Assembly (NCBI GenBank): GCA_947455195.1
Contig: CANGMI010000001.1
Coordinates: 434,001 to 498,000 of the forward strand
Reading direction: 5' to 3'
Source of the DNA: Pseudomonadota bacterium
GTDB taxonomy: Bacteria; Pseudomonadota; Gammaproteobacteria; Burkholderiales; SG8-39
DNA: 64,000 bases
Under the pieces are notes generated by a model, which was given only the letters and a program-made list of their open reading frames with translations, was not told where the DNA came from and did no database searches. The position numbers were made by a program, and so were the translations under genes. This document shows, one piece after another, positions 51,751 through 62,948 of this stretch (positions within the stretch are counted from its first letter, which is position 1; every line of letters starts with the position of its first letter).

Positions 51751-51790
51751 CTGTCACCCCGCAGCCGGCGCCGGGCGCCGGGTCAGTGAA

Positions 51791-52900
51791 TCAATCAAGC
51801 AAGATACGCAGCATGCGGCGCAAGGGCTCCGCAGCGCCCCACAACAACTGATCACCGACGGTGAAGGCGGTGAGGTACTGGCGACCCAGTGACAGCGTGT
51901 GCAGACGGCCGACCGCAATCGAGAGCGTCCCCGTGACCGCCGCCGGCGACAATCCGTTGATGCTGGCGTCGCGCTGGTTGGGTACGAACCGCACCCACGG
52001 GTTCGCAGCCGAGATCATACCTTCGACTTCATCAATCGCAACATCTCGATTGAGTTTGATGGTGAGTGCCTGGCTGTGGCAACGCATTGCACCGACGCGC
52101 ACGCACAGCCCGTCAATCGGGATCGGGTGGCTTTCGCGGCCGAGAATCTTGTTGCCTTCGGCCTGCGCCTTCCACTCCTCGCGCGATTGCCCGTTGTCGA
52201 CTTCCTTGTCGATCCAGGGAATGAGACTGCCGGCCAGCGCCACCCCGAAATGCTGCCGTGGCAAGCCCTCGTCGTGCAGCGCCGCTGCCACCGACCGGTC
52301 GATATCGAGGATGCTCGAGGCCGGATCGGCGAGCGCAGGCCCCGCGGCCGCATGCAGATGGCCCATCTGCTGCAACAACTCGCGCATGTTCTGGGCACCA
52401 GCGCCCGAGGCAGCCTGATAGGTCATGGCCGTCATCCATTCGACCAGACCCGCCTTGAAAAGCCCGTGGAGGCCCATCAGCATCAGGCTGACCGTACAGT
52501 TGCCACCAATGTAGTCACGCACGCCGGCGACCCGCGCAGCGTCGATCACGGCCCGGTTGACCGGATCGAGGATGATCACGGCATCGTCGCGCATGCGCAG
52601 CGCCGAGGCAGCATCGATCCAGTAGCCGGTCCACCCGGCGGCACGCAGGCGCGGATGGATCTCGTGGGTGTAGTCGCCCCCCTGACAACTGATCAGGATC
52701 TCGCAGGTCCGCAGGGCCTCGACATCATGGGCGTCGGCGAGCGGCTGGCAACCCTGCCCGACGTCGGGCCCGGGTGCACCGACGCTGGAGGTGGTGAAGA
52801 ATACCGGCTCGATGAGACTGAAATCGTCTTCGGCGCGCATCCGCTCGAGCAGCACCGATCCCACCATGCCACGCCACCCGATGATGCCGACGCGTTTCAT
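51791..52900 (-). CDS. asd: Aspartate-semialdehyde dehydrogenase
   Basis: Reduces aspartyl phosphate to the semialdehyde on the way to Lys/DAP, Met and Thr. It has 369 residues of the Gram-negative type. The NADP loop [17 protein letters not shown] is at the N-terminus, the catalytic cysteine is in [10 protein letters not shown], and [14 protein letters not shown] and [16 protein letters not shown] follow. It overlaps leuB by 4 bases (ATGA). Confidence 0.97.
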   Translation of the reverse strand: MKRVGIIGWRGMVGSVLLERMRAEDDFSLIEPVFFTTSSVGAPGPDVGQGCQPLADAHDVEALRTCEILISCQGGDYTHEIHPRLRAAGWTGYWIDAASALRMRDDAVIILDPVNRAVIDAARVAGVRDYIGGNCTVSLMLMGLHGLFKAGLVEWMTAMTYQAASGAGAQNMRELLQQMGHLHAAAGPALADPASSILDIDRSVAAALHDEGLPRQHFGVALAGSLIPWIDKEVDNGQSREEWKAQAEGNKILGRESHPIPIDGLCVRVGAMRCHSQALTIKLNRDVAIDEVEGMISAANPWVRFVPNQRDASINGLSPAAVTGTLSIAVGRLHTLSLGRQYLTAFTVGDQLLWGAAEPLRRMLRILLD

Positions 52901-53958
52901 CGCAGTGCCTCGAGGACGGCAGCTCCCATCGCTTCGGTACCCACGCGCGTGGTGCCAGGTTCGGAAATATCAGCGGTGCGCAAGCCCTGCGCGAGCACGG
53001 CCTTGACGGCCGCTTCGATACGATCGGCCGCCACCGGATCGCCCAGACTGTAACGCAGCATCATGCCAGCTGACAGAATCGCCGCCAGCGGATTGGCCAG
53101 GCCCTTCCCGGCAATATCAGGGGCCGAGCCGTGGATCGGCTCGTACATCCCCTTGCCGTTGGCATCGAGCGAGGCCGAGGGCAACATGCCGATCGAACCA
53201 GTCAGCATCGAGGCTTCGTCCGACAGGATGTCACCAAAGAGATTGCCGGTCACCATCACATCGAACTGGCGCGGGTTGCGCAACAACTGCATGGCGGCAT
53301 TGTCGACGTACATGTGACTCAGTTCGACATCGGGGTACTCGGCCCCCAGTTCGGTGACCACGGCACGCCACAGTTCGGTGGTCTCGAGCACGTTGGCCTT
53401 GTCGACCGAGCAGAGGCGGCGGCCACGCTTGCGCGCCGCCTCGAAACCGACCCGCGCGATACGCCGGATTTCCGATTCGGTGTAGCGCATGGTGTTGAAG
53501 CCCTCGCGCTCACCCTGCTCGTTCACGCGCTGCCCGCGGGGCTGCCCGAAATAGATGTCCCCGGTGAGTTCGCGCACGATGAGGATGTCCATGCCGGCCA
53601 CCACCTCGGGGCGCAGCGTGGAGGCGCCGGCCAGTTCGGCATAGACCGTCGCCGGGCGCAGGTTGGCAAAGAGGCCGAGTTCCTTGCGCAGACGCAGCAG
53701 ACCCTGCTCCGGGCGCAGTGCGCGCTCGAGCGTGTCGTACCGAGGATGCCCGACCGCACCAAAGAGAATGGCATCGCACTCACGTGCGAGGGCAAGGGTC
53801 GCAGGCGGCAAGGGATCACCGGCCGCTTCATAGCCCGCGCCGCCGACCGGCGCCGACTCGGTGACGATATCCGGACGCACGCGTGCGAGCACCTGCTGTG
53901 CCTCGCGCATGATTTCGGGTCCGATGCCATCACCGGGCAATACGGCAACTTTCATCAC
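52897..53958 (-). CDS. leuB: 3-isopropylmalate dehydrogenase
   Basis: Third enzyme of leucine synthesis, oxidising and decarboxylating 3-isopropylmalate. It has 353 residues. [14 protein letters not shown] at the N-terminus, [35 protein letters not shown] and [19 protein letters not shown] are typical. The second ATG (53955) is an equally good start. It lies between leuD and asd. Confidence 0.97.
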   Translation of the reverse strand: MMKVAVLPGDGIGPEIMREAQQVLARVRPDIVTESAPVGGAGYEAAGDPLPPATLALARECDAILFGAVGHPRYDTLERALRPEQGLLRLRKELGLFANLRPATVYAELAGASTLRPEVVAGMDILIVRELTGDIYFGQPRGQRVNEQGEREGFNTMRYTESEIRRIARVGFEAARKRGRRLCSVDKANVLETTELWRAVVTELGAEYPDVELSHMYVDNAAMQLLRNPRQFDVMVTGNLFGDILSDEASMLTGSIGMLPSASLDANGKGMYEPIHGSAPDIAGKGLANPLAAILSAGMMLRYSLGDPVAADRIEAAVKAVLAQGLRTADISEPGTTRVGTEAMGAAVLEALR

Positions 53959-54019
53959 TTTCTCCGTTCGATTCGGGCAAGCGCCTGACCCGGAGGCTCA
54001 GGCAGGGGTCAGGCTGGAC

Positions 54020-54667
54020 TCAGACAATCGCGCCAAACAGCCACGGCTGCGCGACCCGACGCTTTTCCTCGTAGTCGCGGATCTTCTCGGCGTTGCGCAA
54101 GGTGAGGCCGATATCGTCAAGGCCGTTGAGCAGGCAGTACTTGCGAAAGGCATCGACATCAAAAGGCATCGTGGTGCCGTCGCCAGTGGCCACGGTCTGT
54201 GCCTGCAGATCCACCGTGAGGCGGAATCCGGGGAAGGCAAACACTTCATGAAAGAGTCGATCGATCTGCGACTCGGTCAGCACCACCGGCAGAAGACCGT
54301 TCTTGAACGAATTGTTGAAGAAGATCTCGCCGTAGGAGGGCGCAATCACGACCCGGAACCCGTAGTCGCACAAGGCCCACGGCGCGTGCTCACGGCTGGA
54401 ACCACAACCGAAGTTCTTGCGCGCGAGCAGGATCGAGGCACCCTTGTAGCGCTCCTGGTTGAGGATGAAATCCGGATTGAGCGGCCGCCCGCTGTTGTCG
54501 CTGTCGGGTTCACCGACATCGAGATAGCGCCACGAATCGAACAGGTTCGGGCCGAAGCCGCTGCGCTTGATCGACTTCAGGAACTGCTTGGGGATGATGG
54601 CATCGGTATCGACGTTGGCTCGATCGAGCGGGGCCACGATACCCTGGTGCGTGATGAACTTTTCCAT
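54020..54667 (-). CDS. leuD: 3-isopropylmalate dehydratase small subunit
   Basis: Swivel domain of isopropylmalate isomerase. The ATG at 54667 ([28 protein letters not shown]) gives 215 residues, the family length. [14 protein letters not shown] and [20 protein letters not shown] are the substrate-recognition motifs. It begins 31 bases after leuC. Confidence 0.96.
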   Translation of the reverse strand: MEKFITHQGIVAPLDRANVDTDAIIPKQFLKSIKRSGFGPNLFDSWRYLDVGEPDSDNSGRPLNPDFILNQERYKGASILLARKNFGCGSSREHAPWALCDYGFRVVIAPSYGEIFFNNSFKNGLLPVVLTESQIDRLFHEVFAFPGFRLTVDLQAQTVATGDGTTMPFDVDAFRKYCLLNGLDDIGLTLRNAEKIRDYEEKRRVAQPWLFGAIV

Positions 54668-54698
54668 GTGTTCTCCTCTCGCGCGCTGGCAGCGCAGT

Positions 54699-56105
54699 TC
54701 AGCGCCAGCGGCGCACGTCGACGAAATGGCCCTCGATCGCGGCAGCGGCCGCCATCTCGGGGGATACCAGATGGGTACGGCCACCGGCACCCTGGCGCCC
54801 CTCGAAGTTGCGGTTCGAGGTGGAGGCGCAGCGCTCGCCGGCCGAGAGCACGTCGGCGTTCATGCCGAGGCACATCGAGCAGCCCGGCTCGCGCCATTCG
54901 AAGCCGGCGTCGCGGAAGATGCGATCGAGCCCCTCCTGCTCGGCCTGGCGCTTCACCAGCCCGCTACCCGGCACGATGAGCACCTGCTTCACGTTCTGCG
55001 CCTTGCGACGGCCCCGCACCACGGCGGCCGCGGCACGCAGATCTTCGATGCGCGAGTTGGTACACGAACCGATGAAGACCTTGTCGACGCGAATCGACTC
55101 GATCGGCATGTTGGGCTCCAGCCCCATGTAGGTGAGGGCGCGTTCCATGCCCTCACGACGAACCGGATCGCGCTCGCGGTCGGGGTCGGGTACCCGCCCA
55201 TCCACCGGCACGACCATCTCGGGCGACGTACCCCAGGTGACCTGCGGCACGATCTGCGCCGCATCGATCTCGACGACGCGATCGAATCTTGCCCCCGGAT
55301 CGCTGCGCAGCGTGCGCCAGTAATCGGCGGCACGATTCCAGTATGCCGGCCCGGGCCCGAAGGGCCGACCACGCATGTAGGCGATGGTGGTTTCATCAAC
55401 GGCCACGAGGCCTGCACGTGCGCCCGCCTCGATCGACATGTTGCAGAGCGTCATGCGCCCTTCCATCGAGAGACCTTCGATGGCAGCGCCGGCATACTCG
55501 ATGGTGTAACCCGTACCACCCGCCGTGCCGATCTGCCCGATCAGCGCAAGCGCGAGATCCTTGGCCGTGACGCCACGACCCGGGCGACCATTGAAAAGCA
55601 CGAGCATGTTGCGCGACTTCTTGGCCACCAGGGTCTGGGTGGCGAGAACATGCTCGACCTCGGAGGTACCGATACCGAAAGCCAGACAGCCGAATGCGCC
55701 ATGGGTGCTCGTGTGCGAATCGCCGCAGACCACGGTCATGCCCGGCAAGGTCGCGCCCTGCTCCGGCCCGATGACATGCACGATGCCCTGGCGCGGATCG
55801 GTCATGCGGAACTCGACCATGCCGACCTCTTCGCAATTGCGATCGAGCGCCTCGATCTGCAGACGGGCAACCACATCATCGATGCCCTGCGAACGGTCGG
55901 TGGTGGGCACATTGTGATCGGCCACCGCCAGGTTGGCGTCGATGCGCCAGGGCTTGCGTCGCGCCAGTCGCAGACCCTCGAAGGCCTGGGCACTGGTCAC
56001 CTCATGGACCAGTTGGCGATCTATGTAGAGCAGCGTGGTGCCGTCCTCTTCGGCATGTACCACGTGGTCATCCCACAACTTGTCGTACAGTGTTCTCTGC
56101 AGCAT
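54699..56105 (-). CDS. leuC: 3-isopropylmalate dehydratase large subunit
   Basis: Aconitase-family subunit that carries the [4Fe-4S] cluster. The ATG at 56105 ([16 protein letters not shown]) gives 468 residues. Cluster cysteines are in FIGSCTNSR and [45 protein letters not shown] is the conserved substrate region (shown here in part: [13 protein letters not shown]). A perfect TATAAT lies about 57 bases upstream. Confidence 0.97.
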   Translation of the reverse strand: MLQRTLYDKLWDDHVVHAEEDGTTLLYIDRQLVHEVTSAQAFEGLRLARRKPWRIDANLAVADHNVPTTDRSQGIDDVVARLQIEALDRNCEEVGMVEFRMTDPRQGIVHVIGPEQGATLPGMTVVCGDSHTSTHGAFGCLAFGIGTSEVEHVLATQTLVAKKSRNMLVLFNGRPGRGVTAKDLALALIGQIGTAGGTGYTIEYAGAAIEGLSMEGRMTLCNMSIEAGARAGLVAVDETTIAYMRGRPFGPGPAYWNRAADYWRTLRSDPGARFDRVVEIDAAQIVPQVTWGTSPEMVVPVDGRVPDPDRERDPVRREGMERALTYMGLEPNMPIESIRVDKVFIGSCTNSRIEDLRAAAAVVRGRRKAQNVKQVLIVPGSGLVKRQAEQEGLDRIFRDAGFEWREPGCSMCLGMNADVLSAGERCASTSNRNFEGRQGAGGRTHLVSPEMAAAAAIEGHFVDVRRWR

Positions 56106-56161
56106 CGGGGCACCTGTCAGGGGGTCGGGGTCGCGCGCGCTCGTGCGCATGGCGGTCGACC

Positions 56162-56167
56162 ATTATA
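56162..56167 (-). promoter_or_regulatory. Possible -10 element upstream of leuC
   Basis: A perfect TATAAT on the minus strand (56167-56162) lies 57 bases before the leuC ATG in the 137-base gap after the M48 protease gene. At 17 bases upstream I find CCGGGA, which is not a -35 match, so an activator would probably be needed. Confidence 0.4.
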
Positions 56168-56242
56168 GCCGTCCGAGGCAGCGTTCCCGGATCGCGCAGC
56201 CTGCGCAGACCCGGTACCGGGCCGACCCGACGCGATGCGCGA

Positions 56243-57178
56243 TCAGGGGTGGGTCAAGGTACCGCTTCGAACCCCGGGGGCAGCCCTCGATGCACCTGCC
56301 GCGGTGCCCGTCGCCAACGCACGGGCACTCTCGTAGAGGGGCTGGACACGCTGGGCATACACCGCCAGGTCGGCCATGCGGGTTTCATCGGACGGATGCG
56401 TGGAGAGGATCTGCGGCGGCTTCTGCCCACTACCCTGACGCCCCATCTTCTGCCAGAGCGAAATTGCGGCACTCGGGTCGAACCCGGCACGCGCCGCCAG
56501 TTCGACCCCCATCCGGTCAGCCTCGGTCTCCTGCAAGCGCGAATTGGGCAACTCGAAGGTGACCCTGGCCACCGTACCGGCAAAGCTCTGGCCGACCCCG
56601 CCCAGGCCCACCGCCGCCGCCGCCACCCCGATGAGTGCCTGCGACGCCGCCTGCTGTGACGCGCGCTCGCGACTGTGCTCGCGCAAGGCGTGTGCGATCT
56701 CGTGTCCCATCACCGCCGCCGCCTCGTCATCGGTGAGTTTCAACTGATCGAGGATGCCGGTATAGACTGCGATCTTCCCGCCCGGCATGCACCAGGCGTT
56801 CACATCGCTGCTGCTCAGCACATTGACCTCCCAGGGCCAGCGCGGTGCATCAGCCCTGAAGACGACTGTCTGCGGAATGAGCCGGGCCGCGATGCGTCGG
56901 ATTCGCACGGTCTGGGCCGGATCGACATTCAGCGCCGCCTTCTCGCGCGCCTGGCCCAGCGCCTGGGCATAGGCGCTTGCCGCGCCGCGGTTCATGTCCT
57001 CGGCGGAAACAAGGAGGAACTGGCTGCGATCGGCCCCCACCGCACCGGCGGTGGTCGTGCTGGAGCACCCGCAGAAGGCGGCACATGCCGAGGCGGCCGC
57101 GATCAGCAGTCCGACCCGCACGCGCGAGGCACGGGCGGGCGGGCGGGCCGATCGACACGGTGATCCGGATGCAGGCAC
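56243..57178 (-). CDS. M48 family zinc metallopeptidase, probable lipoprotein
   Basis: Periplasmic quality-control protease of the LoiP/BepA kind. The frame has no ATG; I chose the GTG at 57178 because GGGGG lies just upstream and it starts 23 bases after the MFS stop, giving 311 residues. A GTG at 57121 is the alternative. A hydrophobic stretch GLLIAAASACAAFCGCSS ends in cysteines resembling a weak lipobox (FCGC). The zinc motif HEIAH (in MGHEIAHALREHS) and the third ligand region ETEADRMG are intact. Confidence 0.87.
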   Translation of the reverse strand: MPASGSPCRSARPPARASRVRVGLLIAAASACAAFCGCSSTTTAGAVGADRSQFLLVSAEDMNRGAASAYAQALGQAREKAALNVDPAQTVRIRRIAARLIPQTVVFRADAPRWPWEVNVLSSSDVNAWCMPGGKIAVYTGILDQLKLTDDEAAAVMGHEIAHALREHSRERASQQAASQALIGVAAAAVGLGGVGQSFAGTVARVTFELPNSRLQETEADRMGVELAARAGFDPSAAISLWQKMGRQGSGQKPPQILSTHPSDETRMADLAVYAQRVQPLYESARALATGTAAGASRAAPGVRSGTLTHP

Positions 57179-57201
57179 GGGGCCCCCGTAGCAGTGACGG
57201 T

Positions 57202-58350
57202 TCAGGGTTGACGGTGCCCCATTCTGCCGCGCCCGACAAACACCAGCAAGCCAAGCAGTGCACACACCGCCGCACCCAGGAAGGTCCAGGCACCCAGCAC
57301 ATCCCACGCGGCACCGCTCAGGAGCGACCCGGTCATGCCACCGGCGCCGAACGAGACTCCCATGTAAAGCGCCTGCGCCTGACCCCGGTTGGCCTCCGGA
57401 CACTCGCGCTGGAGTATTGCCATCGCAGAGACATGCCAGGTGCCGAAAGTTGCTGCGTGCAGCAACTGGGTGAGCACCAGCACCGGCAGGCTCGCACCAC
57501 ACACCGCAACGACGGCAAACCGCGCGACGGCGCAGGCAAGACTCACGGCATGAACCCGATCCATCGACCAGCGAGCGGCCCACCGGGGCTGCATCCAGAA
57601 GACGCTGATCTCGGCCAGCACACCCACCGACCAGAGCAGACCGATCACGGTCTTGCTGAACCCGAGCGCAGCCAGATGGATCGAGAAGAACGCGTAGAAA
57701 GGGCCATGCGCCATGCTCATCAGGAAACAGGCAAGCAGCAGTCGTGCGACTGCGCGGTTGCGAAGCAGCGCATGCCAGGGCTCGACCGCCGAACGGTGCT
57801 CGCCGCGCTCGTCGACCAGGGTGCAGGCAAATCCGAGCGCCGCCAGCAGTGACACCACCAGCGTCGTCATGAGCGAACCCACCCCGAAATGATCGAGTTG
57901 CATGCCGACCAGCATCACGGCACAGATGAATCCCACCGACCCCCAGAGCCGAATGCCCCCGTAGGCTGCGGGTCGGGCGCGCACGGCCGCCATGGTGAGC
58001 GATTCGACCAGCGGCATGGCACCCCCGGCGCACAGGGCCTGGGCAAACAGAACGGCTGCCATCACGCCGAGCGAATCGACGAAAGGCAGCATGGCCATGA
58101 TGAGCATGCCAAGCAGCAGCGAGATGCGCAGCGTGCGCACCGGCCGCGCACTGCGTGCCGCGCGATGCGCCCAGAGCGTCGGGGCGACGATGCGTGCGCA
58201 CTGCATCGCGCCCAGCAGCAACCCGATCTGGGCCGCGCTGCGCCCAAGCCATGACAGATACAGCGACAGGTAGGGGCCCGAAGCGCCCACGTAGACGAAG
58301 TAGGTGAAGTAGATGGCGCCCAGGCGCAGCGAGAGCGCGGGGGCAGGCAC
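57202..58350 (-). CDS. MFS transporter, phenylpropionate permease (PPP/HcaT-like) family
   Basis: Polytopic membrane transporter with about 12 hydrophobic segments. The GTG at 58350 (VPAPALSLRLGAIYFTYFVYVGASGPYL) gives 382 residues, the HcaT length, and lies 14 bases after aroC. GASGPYLSLYLSWLGRSAAQIGLLLG, RLWGSVGFICAV and FGTWHVSAMAILQR resemble the 3-phenylpropionate permease group. The substrate is not known; an aromatic acid is plausible given the catabolic genes elsewhere in the window. Confidence 0.85.
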   Translation of the reverse strand: MPAPALSLRLGAIYFTYFVYVGASGPYLSLYLSWLGRSAAQIGLLLGAMQCARIVAPTLWAHRAARSARPVRTLRISLLLGMLIMAMLPFVDSLGVMAAVLFAQALCAGGAMPLVESLTMAAVRARPAAYGGIRLWGSVGFICAVMLVGMQLDHFGVGSLMTTLVVSLLAALGFACTLVDERGEHRSAVEPWHALLRNRAVARLLLACFLMSMAHGPFYAFFSIHLAALGFSKTVIGLLWSVGVLAEISVFWMQPRWAARWSMDRVHAVSLACAVARFAVVAVCGASLPVLVLTQLLHAATFGTWHVSAMAILQRECPEANRGQAQALYMGVSFGAGGMTGSLLSGAAWDVLGAWTFLGAAVCALLGLLVFVGRGRMGHRQP

Positions 58351-58364
58351 GGTACGCCCGGCGC

Positions 58365-59477
58365 TCAGTCGGCGCCGCCGTCGCGCCGAGCCGGAATCGG
58401 CGCGACGGCGTGCTGCACGTCGGCATTCTGGGCACGATCGCGCAACGCATGATCCATCAGGACGATGGCAAGCATGGCCTCGGCAATCGGGGTGGCGCGA
58501 ATGCCCACGCAGGGGTCGTGTCGTCCGAGGGTCGATACGGTCACCGGGTCGCCTGCCGTATCGATGGAATGACGTTCGATGCGGATGCTCGATGTCGGCT
58601 TCAAGGCAATCGATACCACCACGTCCTGACCGGTGGAGATACCACCGAGCACGCCACCGGCATGGTTCGACAGAAAGCCCTCGGGCGTCATCTCGTCGCC
58701 ATGAACGCTGCCGCGCTGCGCCACGCTCGCAAACCCGGCGCCGATCTCGACGCCCTTCACGGCGTTGATGCCCATCATGGCAGCGGCAATGTCGGCATCC
58801 AGACGCCCGTAGACGGGCTCGCCCCAGCCGGGCGGCACCCCCGAGGCAACCACGCGAATACGCGCGCCGCACGAATCGCCGTCGCGGCGCAGTTCATCCA
58901 TGAAGGCTTCAAGCCCGGGTACGGCAGTCGCATCGGCCGCAAAGAACGGGTTGGTCGACACGTCGTCCCAACACCGAAAACCGATCTCGATCGGCCCGAT
59001 CTGTGTCATGTGTCCGCGCACGAGCACCCCATGACGAGTCGCGAGCCACTTGCGCGCGATGGCGCCCGCGGCCACCCGAACCAACGTCTCGCGCGCCGAC
59101 GCACGCCCCCCACCGCGCGGGTCACGGATGCCGTACTTGCGCCAGTAAGCGTAGTCGGCATGACCGGGGCGAAACCGGTCGGCGATCGAGGCATAGTCGC
59201 GGCTCTTCTGATCTTCGTTGCGAATCAGAAAGCCGATGGCAGTGCCGGTCGTGCGCCCTTCGTGGATACCCGAGAGAATCTCGACCGTGTCGGACTCGCG
59301 GCGCTGGGTCACATGCCTCGAGGTACCGGGGCGCCTGCGGTCGAGGTCGAACTGCAGGTCGGCCTCGGACAGTTCGAGCCCCGGCGGGCAGCCATCGACG
59401 ATGCCGACATAGCCGCCGCCATGACTTTCGCCTGCCGAGGTGACGGTAAAGAGATGGCCGAAGGTGTTCCCGGACAT
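58365..59477 (-). CDS. aroC: Chorismate synthase
   Basis: FMN-dependent enzyme for the last step of the shikimate pathway. The ATG at 59477 ([20 protein letters not shown]) gives 370 residues. Signatures are [45 protein letters not shown] and the C-terminal [18 protein letters not shown]. Longer in-frame starts exist but add residues before a typical N-terminus. Confidence 0.97.
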   Translation of the reverse strand: MSGNTFGHLFTVTSAGESHGGGYVGIVDGCPPGLELSEADLQFDLDRRRPGTSRHVTQRRESDTVEILSGIHEGRTTGTAIGFLIRNEDQKSRDYASIADRFRPGHADYAYWRKYGIRDPRGGGRASARETLVRVAAGAIARKWLATRHGVLVRGHMTQIGPIEIGFRCWDDVSTNPFFAADATAVPGLEAFMDELRRDGDSCGARIRVVASGVPPGWGEPVYGRLDADIAAAMMGINAVKGVEIGAGFASVAQRGSVHGDEMTPEGFLSNHAGGVLGGISTGQDVVVSIALKPTSSIRIERHSIDTAGDPVTVSTLGRHDPCVGIRATPIAEAMLAIVLMDHALRDRAQNADVQHAVAPIPARRDGGAD

Positions 59478-59558
59478 GGACGGAGGGGCCTGTCTAAGGG
59501 GCTGAGAAAGGGTCTGCGACTGTAGCACGAGGCCCGGGGCGCCGCCCCGCGGCCCCGA

Positions 59559-59996
59559 TCACTCTTCAGGCCAGTTGCGGATGTAGCCCTTGAGCATCTG
59601 GTTCTCGAACGACTGCTCCTCCACCAGCGCGCGGGCCACGTCGCGGAACGACAGCACACCCACCAGCGTCGAGCCGTCCATCACCGGCACGTAGCGCGCT
59701 CGCGACTCGAGCATCAGTCGCTGCAGTTCATCCATCTCGACCTCGGGCCCGACCTGCAGTGCATCGCGCACCATGACCGCCTCGACCGGGATCGTGAGCG
59801 CATCAGGGCCCCTGTCGGTGATCGCGCGCAGCAATTCGCGAAAGGTGAGCATGCCGCAAAGACATCCGCGCTCCATGACGACGAGCGATCCGGCATCCTG
59901 CGCCACCATCGCGGCCAGCGCCTCGGCCAGGGGGGCGTCCGGTGCCACGGTGAAAAGGGCGTCGCCCTTGATACGAAGGATTTCCCTGGTCTGCAT
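59559..59996 (-). CDS. CBS-domain protein
   Basis: 145 residues made of a tandem pair of CBS domains and nothing else (about 10-65 and 75-130), with DAGSLVVMERGCLCGMLTFRELLRAI and RARYVPVMDGSTLVGVLSFRDVARALV. Such pairs bind adenosyl ligands and sense energy state. Partner and role are not evident. It lies 81 bases upstream of aroC and after fdxA in the transcription direction. Confidence 0.88.
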   Translation of the reverse strand: MQTREILRIKGDALFTVAPDAPLAEALAAMVAQDAGSLVVMERGCLCGMLTFRELLRAITDRGPDALTIPVEAVMVRDALQVGPEVEMDELQRLMLESRARYVPVMDGSTLVGVLSFRDVARALVEEQSFENQMLKGYIRNWPEE

Positions 59997-60049
59997 GGTC
60001 TCGATCTCCTGGCCGCAGTGCCTGCCGCCGGCCCTGGGTGGAAGAGGCT

Positions 60050-60376
60050 TCAGTCGGCGTCCAGCAGGGCACGCTTTCCCGGACGATCGGCCCAGGCGTC
60101 GGCATCGGCCGGCGGCGCATGCCGCTCGGTAATCCGGGGCCAGCGTGCCGCGCGCTCACGATTGATGTCGATGAACTCGCGCTCCGCTTCAGGCACGTCC
60201 TCGGCGGCGCAGATCGCACCGACCGGACACTCGGCAACACAGAGGGTGCAATCGATGCACTCATCCGGGTCGATGACCAGCATGAGCGCCCCCTCGCGGA
60301 AGCAGTCGACCGGACAGACATCGACACAATCGGTGTACTTGCACCGGATGCAGGCAGATGTGACAACGTAGGCCAT
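60050..60376 (-). CDS. fdxA: Ferredoxin FdxA (7Fe-8S type)
   Basis: Small electron carrier with one [3Fe-4S] and one [4Fe-4S] cluster. The ATG at 60376 (MAYVVTSACIRCKYTDCVDVCPVDCF) gives 108 residues. Cysteine spacing C-x2-C-x4-C-x3-CP and the second set CIDCTLCVAECPV match FdxA. The C-terminal extension (EAEREFIDINRERAARWPRIT) is normal for this type. Confidence 0.95.
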   Translation of the reverse strand: MAYVVTSACIRCKYTDCVDVCPVDCFREGALMLVIDPDECIDCTLCVAECPVGAICAAEDVPEAEREFIDINRERAARWPRITERHAPPADADAWADRPGKRALLDAD

Positions 60377-60576
60377 GAGTGCACAACGCGCTGATTTCAA
60401 AGCGTTAATGGTAGCATCATGACCACACCAGCAGGGCTGCCCCCGACGCGATGATGCTGCGCCGGGCATTTTTCGCTACGATTCTTCCGGTAGGCTGACA
60501 TCGCCGCCATTGCGTGCACTGCGCGCCGCGCCTTCGCGCCCCACCCCGAAATCCGAAATCGACAGAGATATCCACC

Positions 60577-60903
60577 ATGAGCGAACTGATTCATCACGTC
60601 ACCGATCAGAGTTTCGAACCCGATGTGCTCAAGTCCGACATGCCGGTACTGGTCGACTACTGGGCCGAATGGTGCGGCCCGTGCAAGTCCATCGCGCCGC
60701 TGCTCGACGAGGTCGCCCGCGAGTATCAGGGCCGCATCAAGGTCGCCAAGGTGAACATCGACGACAATCAGGAAGTGCCGCACCGGTTCAACGTGCGCGG
60801 CATCCCGACGCTGATGCTGTTCAAGAACGGGAACATGGAAGCGTTCAAGGTCGGTGCGCTCTCCAAGTCGCAACTCGTGGCCTTCCTTGACAGCAACATC
60901 TGA
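60577..60903 (+). CDS. trxA: Thioredoxin
   Basis: Protein disulfide reductase of the cytoplasm. The ATG at 60577 ([17 protein letters not shown]) gives 108 residues. The active site [13 protein letters not shown] and the cis-proline region [11 protein letters not shown] are intact. It is followed by rho after 176 bases, the usual trxA-rho order. Confidence 0.97.
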   Translation: MSELIHHVTDQSFEPDVLKSDMPVLVDYWAEWCGPCKSIAPLLDEVAREYQGRIKVAKVNIDDNQEVPHRFNVRGIPTLMLFKNGNMEAFKVGALSKSQLVAFLDSNI

Positions 60904-61079
60904 AGTCGTTTAGCCTCTTTTCTCCAAGCCTGTCCGCCCGCTGACCTGCGGGCAGCGACGCGCCTTCCGCAGCGCCCGATTCGCGGCGCCACCAGACTCC
61001 AGTCGAAACCGGCACACTGCGCCCCACTCCGGGCGCGGGCCACCCCGACGGGTCGCTCACTCTCCTGGCCATATCCCCC

Positions 61080-62339
<1,260 letters not shown>

Positions 62340-62452
62340 CCCGAGACGGATGCGCGACTGAAACACGGCCGACACACAAGCCCCCCAGGACCCACACGCG
62401 AGCCCCGTGGTCTGGTACGTGGCACCGGTGCCCGCATCGGTGCGCCACCGAT

Positions 62453-62482
62453 TTGCCAGCCGGCCGCGCTTGGACGATAATG
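62453..62482 (+). promoter_or_regulatory. Probable sigma-70 promoter of rpmE
   Basis: TTGCCA (62453-62458, 5/6 to TTGACA), an 18-base spacer and GATAAT (62477-62482, 5/6 to TATAAT). The start site would be near 62489, giving an untranslated leader of about 108 bases before rpmE. Confidence 0.6.
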
Positions 62483-62596
62483 GATGGTTTCCCCCGGTTC
62501 GAAACCGGTCGCAGGTCGGCACCGTCCGATGGCTGCACGACTGAAGCGCAATCGTGCGCCCGCGCCCTGAAACCGAGCCCCACCTCGAGGAAGACC

Positions 62597-62821
62597 ATGA
62601 AAGAAGGCATTCACCCCGGATACAACCAGGTTCAGGTCAACTGCAGCTGCGGCAACGTGTTTGCCACCGGCTCGACGCTGAACAAGCCCCTGCACGTCGA
62701 AGTCTGCTCGGCCTGCCACCCCTTCTACACCGGCAAGCAAAAAGTGCTCGACACCGCGGGCCGCATCGAGAAGTTCAACCAGCGCTACGCGCGCAAGAGC
62801 GCACCGGCCACCAGCGCCTGA
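62597..62821 (+). CDS. rpmE: 50S ribosomal protein L31, zinc-binding type
   Basis: 74 residues from the ATG at 62597 ([20 protein letters not shown]). Zinc ligands are the CSCG pair at 16 and 18 and CSAC at 37 and 40, so this is the C+ form. [24 protein letters not shown] is the conserved C-terminal half. It follows rho and has its own promoter and terminator. Confidence 0.97.
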   Translation: MKEGIHPGYNQVQVNCSCGNVFATGSTLNKPLHVEVCSACHPFYTGKQKVLDTAGRIEKFNQRYARKSAPATSA

Positions 62822-62844
62822 GGTCTCGCGCAGTGCGAACGATC

Positions 62845-62868
62845 AAGGCAGCCTCGGCTGCCTTTTTT
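62845..62868 (+). terminator. Rho-independent terminator after rpmE
   Basis: Stem AAGGCAGC (62845-62852) and GCTGCCTT (62857-62864) with a CTCG tetraloop and a six-base T-run (62863-62868), 23 bases after the rpmE stop. Confidence 0.9.
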
Positions 62869-62948
62869 GTTGGTGTCGGGCAGACGCCGCTGGCAGGCAG
62901 CGCGCACCGGCACCGTAACCCTGTCAACCATGTCACCATCGCCCCACG

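Noticed and set aside
59535-59549. CGGGGC-GCC-GCCCCG hairpin between the CBS gene and aroC as a terminator
   Set aside because: Short stem, 3-base loop and no T-run on the minus strand.
60936-60953. GCCCGC-TGACCT-GCGGGC hairpin after trxA as a terminator
   Set aside because: No T-run follows, and rho is normally co-transcribed or has leader control; the hairpin may be chance in GC-rich DNA.
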